A stretch of DNA of 64,000 nt from contig NC_053416.1 of assembly GCF_016859285.1 (NCBI RefSeq), forward strand, positions 7,509,001-7,573,000, in the 5' to 3' direction. The position numbers and the translations under genes were made by a program. Positions 60,682 to 64,000 of this stretch are shown piece after piece (position 1 is the stretch's first letter; the number at the start of each line of letters is the position of its first letter). The notes under the pieces were generated by a model. The model saw only the letters and a list, made by a program, of their open reading frames with translations, had not been told where the DNA came from and ran no database searches. The stretch comes from Xiphias gladius (Eukaryota > Chordata > Actinopteri > Istiophoriformes > Xiphiidae).

Positions 60682-63600
60682 TCAGTAATAGTGGCATATC
60701 TGAAGCCTGCTGCCTGGATCGTTTTTCCCTGGGCTGAAGAAAGGGTAGACAGGCTCTTCAAAGCAGGTGTCAAACATATAAAGTCTCTTCATTGTGACGG
60801 CATCATAGAAACTGAGACGCCCGTTGTCATAGTCTAGGTACACGCCGACCCGAGGAGAGTTCCAGTAGTCAGCAACAGGGATGCGCCCGTCTTCCCCGTT
60901 GGCATACAGCCGGTCCTGCAGACACAGGCTCCAATATCCTGCGGAGGGAGTGAGGCTGACGAAGCCCTTCCTGTTGCTGCACTCAGTGGTGACTCCCAGG
61001 TACCACACACCTTTGTCCCTGACATCCACCTCCCAGTAGTGCTGGCCACTGGCGTACTGGGCTATGGCAAGGACACCGCAGAACCGGGTGAAGCGGGCTG
61101 GCAGGTCGGGCTCCTGGTTACGAACACGGCCCTCCTCCACTTTGGTGTCAAAGTCTGAGATAAGCAGGTTTGGGTGAGCGGTGTCTGGGTCTAAGGTGAG
61201 GTTTTGAGGCACTACACAGAGAGACATAGTGAGAGATTAATTCACCTGGCTCCAACATTGGGCAGTATAAGGGGAAAAAAAAAATTCCAATTTGACATTT
61301 TTGTTAAAGAAAACTGGAAGATTTGCAAACCAGAAAGAACTGCATTTGGCATTGACTGCTACAGCACAAGTAGGCTGACCAGCCAATTTTGTCAGAATTT
61401 TACACTGCCTCCAAGTGCACTGATTCCTCCAACTAGTGGCATGTGATTAGTTACACTTTGGCAATATTTTTTTGGTTTATATCAGGGGTTGAATTAATTC
61501 CAGTATAACCACCTGCTGTATTAAAATTATTGGTGTATTCGCGGAATATACTAAATACTACGTGTAAATGTGCTTACCATTAAAGATGTAGACTGTAATA
61601 AGTGTTAAGACTTTCCCTTCCAAGCAAATGTGACCTTTCAAACACTGGAAGAACACTGATAATATAAATTATCACCTTGCTGAGAAATATGCATTTGGTT
61701 TTAAAGTTTCTTGAGATACCACTCCTTCTTTTTCTCCATCATATGGTATAGAAATATCCATGACTAGGTTTCTATTGCAATGACATGGTAGAAAAATAAT
61801 AATCTTTACTGGGTTAAAAAGGTGTAAAGCATGCATAGAACATGGCCAGAAATATTAACTTTGCGCAAACAAAAATCTCCACTTGATGAAGCTTAAGTTT
61901 TCTAAATTTTAGGAGCAACTTTTGAATTTTCAGCTCATAAAAGAAGACTCAGGCTTTTACTCATAGCACCGTAATCAATTGTAGCTTTGAGAGCACAGTA
62001 ATTAATCCAACCACCCATCGATTATCTATACCCATGTATCTTCCCCAGGGTTGCAAGGGGCTGGAGCCTATACCAGCTGAAACTGGCCGAAAGGTGGGAT
62101 ACACCATGCACAGGTCACAAATCCACCACATGGCTGACACACACAGATAACCGTTGACTCAGTGTAGAGTCGCCAATTAAGCTGCACGTCTTTGGACTGT
62201 AGGAAGAAAATGCAGCACCTGGAGCAAACCCGTGTAGGTATAGGAAGAACATGCAAACTCCGCACGGGATCTTTCCTGCGAAGTGACAGTGTTAACAACT
62301 GCACTACCATGCCACCCACAAGAAATTAAATTAAGATAAATACATTTCAATAACTTTTATGTATACTGTCAGTCAGTGGCAGCATTTTGACTGTGTTTGG
62401 TGTATGCTTCTGTGCTTAGAGTAAACTCACTGGTATGCAGCACGTGCATCATCTTCTTCCACATGATAAGCTGGAAGGGCCCTGAGAAGTCTGTGAATTC
62501 AGTTGGACAATTAACTGGATCCAGAGATGTGAAAGGCTTGCAATGGATGATTCTGTGGGGGAAAAAAAAAAAAAAAAAAAAAAAGCAATTTAAAAAGGGG
62601 TTTATACAAAAGGTACATTTTTTTGAAAGAAATTTTTAAAAATGGGATTTCTATAGGTTCATATATCACAGACATCTATAAGCTACTTACTCATTGAATC
62701 TCTCAGCAAGGCTCTGTTGGAAGAAAAAAAACATTTTGATGAATATTACAACACAATTGACATTGATCTCATAGTGAAATAATTTTGTTTAGATACAGTC
62801 CATTTCAAACATTTAATTTTATCACTGTTATAAGTTTTAAGACGTGTTTTTGAAACTGTTTTTTAAACGCCAACAGAATCTGAGAGAAATGCACCTCCCA
62901 ATATACATGTTCCCACATACCATTTCAGTAATACTTTTTGAAAGAATAACTCAATTCAATGCATTATTTTAGGTATATAATCCTTATAGCACGGTGAAAG
63001 AAACTGTTATTCATCTCTAATGTGAAGCTCTAGCAAAGGCATGGTAATTTAAGAGTTAAAGTGGCTCTGCGAATCCAATGGCAGATATGTTAGACTGACC
63101 TCAAAGCTAGTTTTCCCACTGAGGTGGCTGTGGATATCAGCTATAGCTTTGTCCACGGCTGCCGCCTCCGTCTCCACAGTCTTCAAGTTGTCGTCTATGA
63201 CGGCCATGGTGGCCACTTCCTCGGCATCCAGGCTCTCAAGCAGGGAGTCTCTCTCGTCCAGCAGGAACTGGACCAAGGCACCTACGTCTGCCTCAATCTT
63301 CTCCTTGAGTCTCTGTTTCTTCAACTGGGGGACGGAGAGGTTCATTGGATTAGGATGAAGGACTTGATGATGACGAGGAGTGCCAGTGGTGTGTATGTTT
63401 AGTGTTAACTAGCATTTCAGTAGAGTGTGTATTATCCTTATGTTTGTACATCGAGCACGTCATGAGTAAGAATAATAATTAAAAAAAAGTCCATCCCATA
63501 CCCTCACTTCACTTTTGGTTCGCTCGTCAGCTGTTATAACTTTTACACACTGAGACTTCTGCCAGTTGAGCTCCATGAGCCTCAGCTTCAACTCCATCTA

Positions 63601-63780
63601 GAACAAACATGTACAGCAAGACACATGCACACAGAAAAACATAATGAATCAGGATATCCCTGGCTGAAGAAAATGCAATGCAAATATTTTTGATGTGGTG
63701 AATAAGACAATCTCTGATCTCTTTGCCATCTTACCTTCATATCATTTACAACTTCTGGCACTGGTGCCACCTCATGGTGT
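60682..63780 (-). CDS. TRIM family B30.2/SPRY protein, 3' part (RING and most of B-box outside window)
   Basis: TRIM proteins of this class are RING E3 ligases with a B30.2/SPRY target-binding domain. Exons in - strand order: 63735-63780, 63502-63597, 63100-63324, 62691-62713, 62431-62552, 60682-61211; all phases join. Lengths of 96, 225, 23, 122 and 530 nt follow the class-IV TRIM pattern, including the hallmark 23-nt exon (SLAERFNE). The first exon here encodes the B-box tail (HHEVAPVPEVVND), so RING and B-box must lie beyond position 64000; the 46-nt exon is an extra split in that region. The coiled coil spans the 96- and 225-nt exons. B30.2 motifs: NLTLDPDTAHP, HYWEVDV, LDYDNGRLSFYD. It ends CHYY then TGA. 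It most resembles TRIM39/A33/NF7-type fish genes; I cannot name the orthologue. About 347 codons are visible. The gene converges on trim3. Confidence 0.88.
62008..62316 (-). mobile_element. degenerate tRNA-headed SINE relic
   Basis: In an intron of the - strand TRIM gene. Read on the - strand it begins GGGTGGCATGGTAGTGCAG, an A-box-like tRNA head. It continues with the teleost dispersed-repeat body recognisable by GTTTGCATGTTCTTCC, the TCCAAAGACGTGCAG segment and TTGGCGACTC. It ends with a TATAGATAATCGATGGGTGG tail. The B-box part of the head (normally a GGTTCGATTCC-like stretch) is missing, and the body carries many substitutions, so it is an old, inactive copy. I recognise the repeat type from memory only and give no family name. 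Confidence 0.7.
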
Positions 63781-64000
63781 CTGAAACAACAAAACAAAGG
63801 GTATCAGAAATAGTAAAGTATTAAAAAAATAATCCATATATTTATAATTATGTTGGTTTGTCCAAATACTTCTGAGCTTCTGAAAATGGCTCTAATTCCT
63901 AAATGGTTAATGCGAAATTTCCGTTAATCCCCTTGAATTAAAACTGAAAGCCAACACTTCAATCACATCTTGATGGCTTTGTTTCAAATCCATCGTGGTG

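Noticed and set aside
1-64000. CRISPR arrays, operons, prokaryotic promoters or ribosome binding sites
   Set aside because: The window is vertebrate nuclear DNA with spliced genes; tandem repeats here are microsatellites or a 14-bp minisatellite without spacers.
1-64000. Intact autonomous transposons or endogenous viral genes
   Set aside because: I saw no transposase, reverse transcriptase, integrase or viral structural reading frame; only a SINE relic is recognisable by eye, and a library search might find more degenerate pieces.

Overview
This is vertebrate nuclear DNA, most likely from a ray-finned (teleost) fish. It has compact genes split into many small exons with GT-AG introns, long TG/CA and CT/GA microsatellites, a tRNA-headed SINE relic of the kind common in fish, and no operon-like packing. 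It holds three complete protein-coding genes on the + strand, the 3' part of a fourth on the - strand, and one tRNA gene.

Layout. (1) 1-16.6 kb: arfip2 (arfaptin-2, a BAR-domain protein), with a CpG-rich 5' end, a long first intron, seven coding exons (344 aa) and a long 3' flank. (2) 16.7-24.5 kb: a formin-homology-2 gene of the FHDC1 family, eleven coding exons (784 aa), with its own CpG-rich leader. (3) 24.5-45 kb: mostly non-coding. It holds a tRNA-Trp(CCA) gene on the - strand at 26.9 kb, a CpG-rich promoter-like stretch beside it, several candidate 5' leader exons and many microsatellites. This is probably the 5' regulatory region and first intron(s) of trim3. (4) 45.1-57.6 kb: trim3 (RING, B-box, coiled coil, filamin, NHL), fifteen coding exons (748 aa), followed by a probable 3' UTR with several Pumilio-type motifs. 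(5) 58.7-64 kb: a convergent TRIM gene of the B30.2/SPRY class on the - strand. Its RING/B-box exons lie beyond the window end.

The order arfip2-FHDC-trim3 mirrors ARFIP1-FHDC1-TRIM2 on human 4q31.3. Human ARFIP2 and TRIM3 are also neighbours (11p15.4) but, as I recall, have no FHDC gene between them. The window therefore looks like the sister copy of that block from early vertebrate genome duplication, keeping an FHDC member that mammals lost. The three genes have separate cell-biological roles (Arf/Arl-binding membrane curvature; actin and microtubules; RING ubiquitin ligase), so this is conserved synteny, not an operon.

The main new points are in-frame candidate cassette exons hidden in introns: a 42-nt one inside the trim3 NHL propeller and a 57/33-nt one in arfip2. 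Others are the possible trim3 leader exons with upstream ORFs, and the tRNA-Trp gene without a usual T-run terminator. All exon boundaries were read by eye from splice sites, reading-frame continuity and remembered family sequences; none was checked by alignment.
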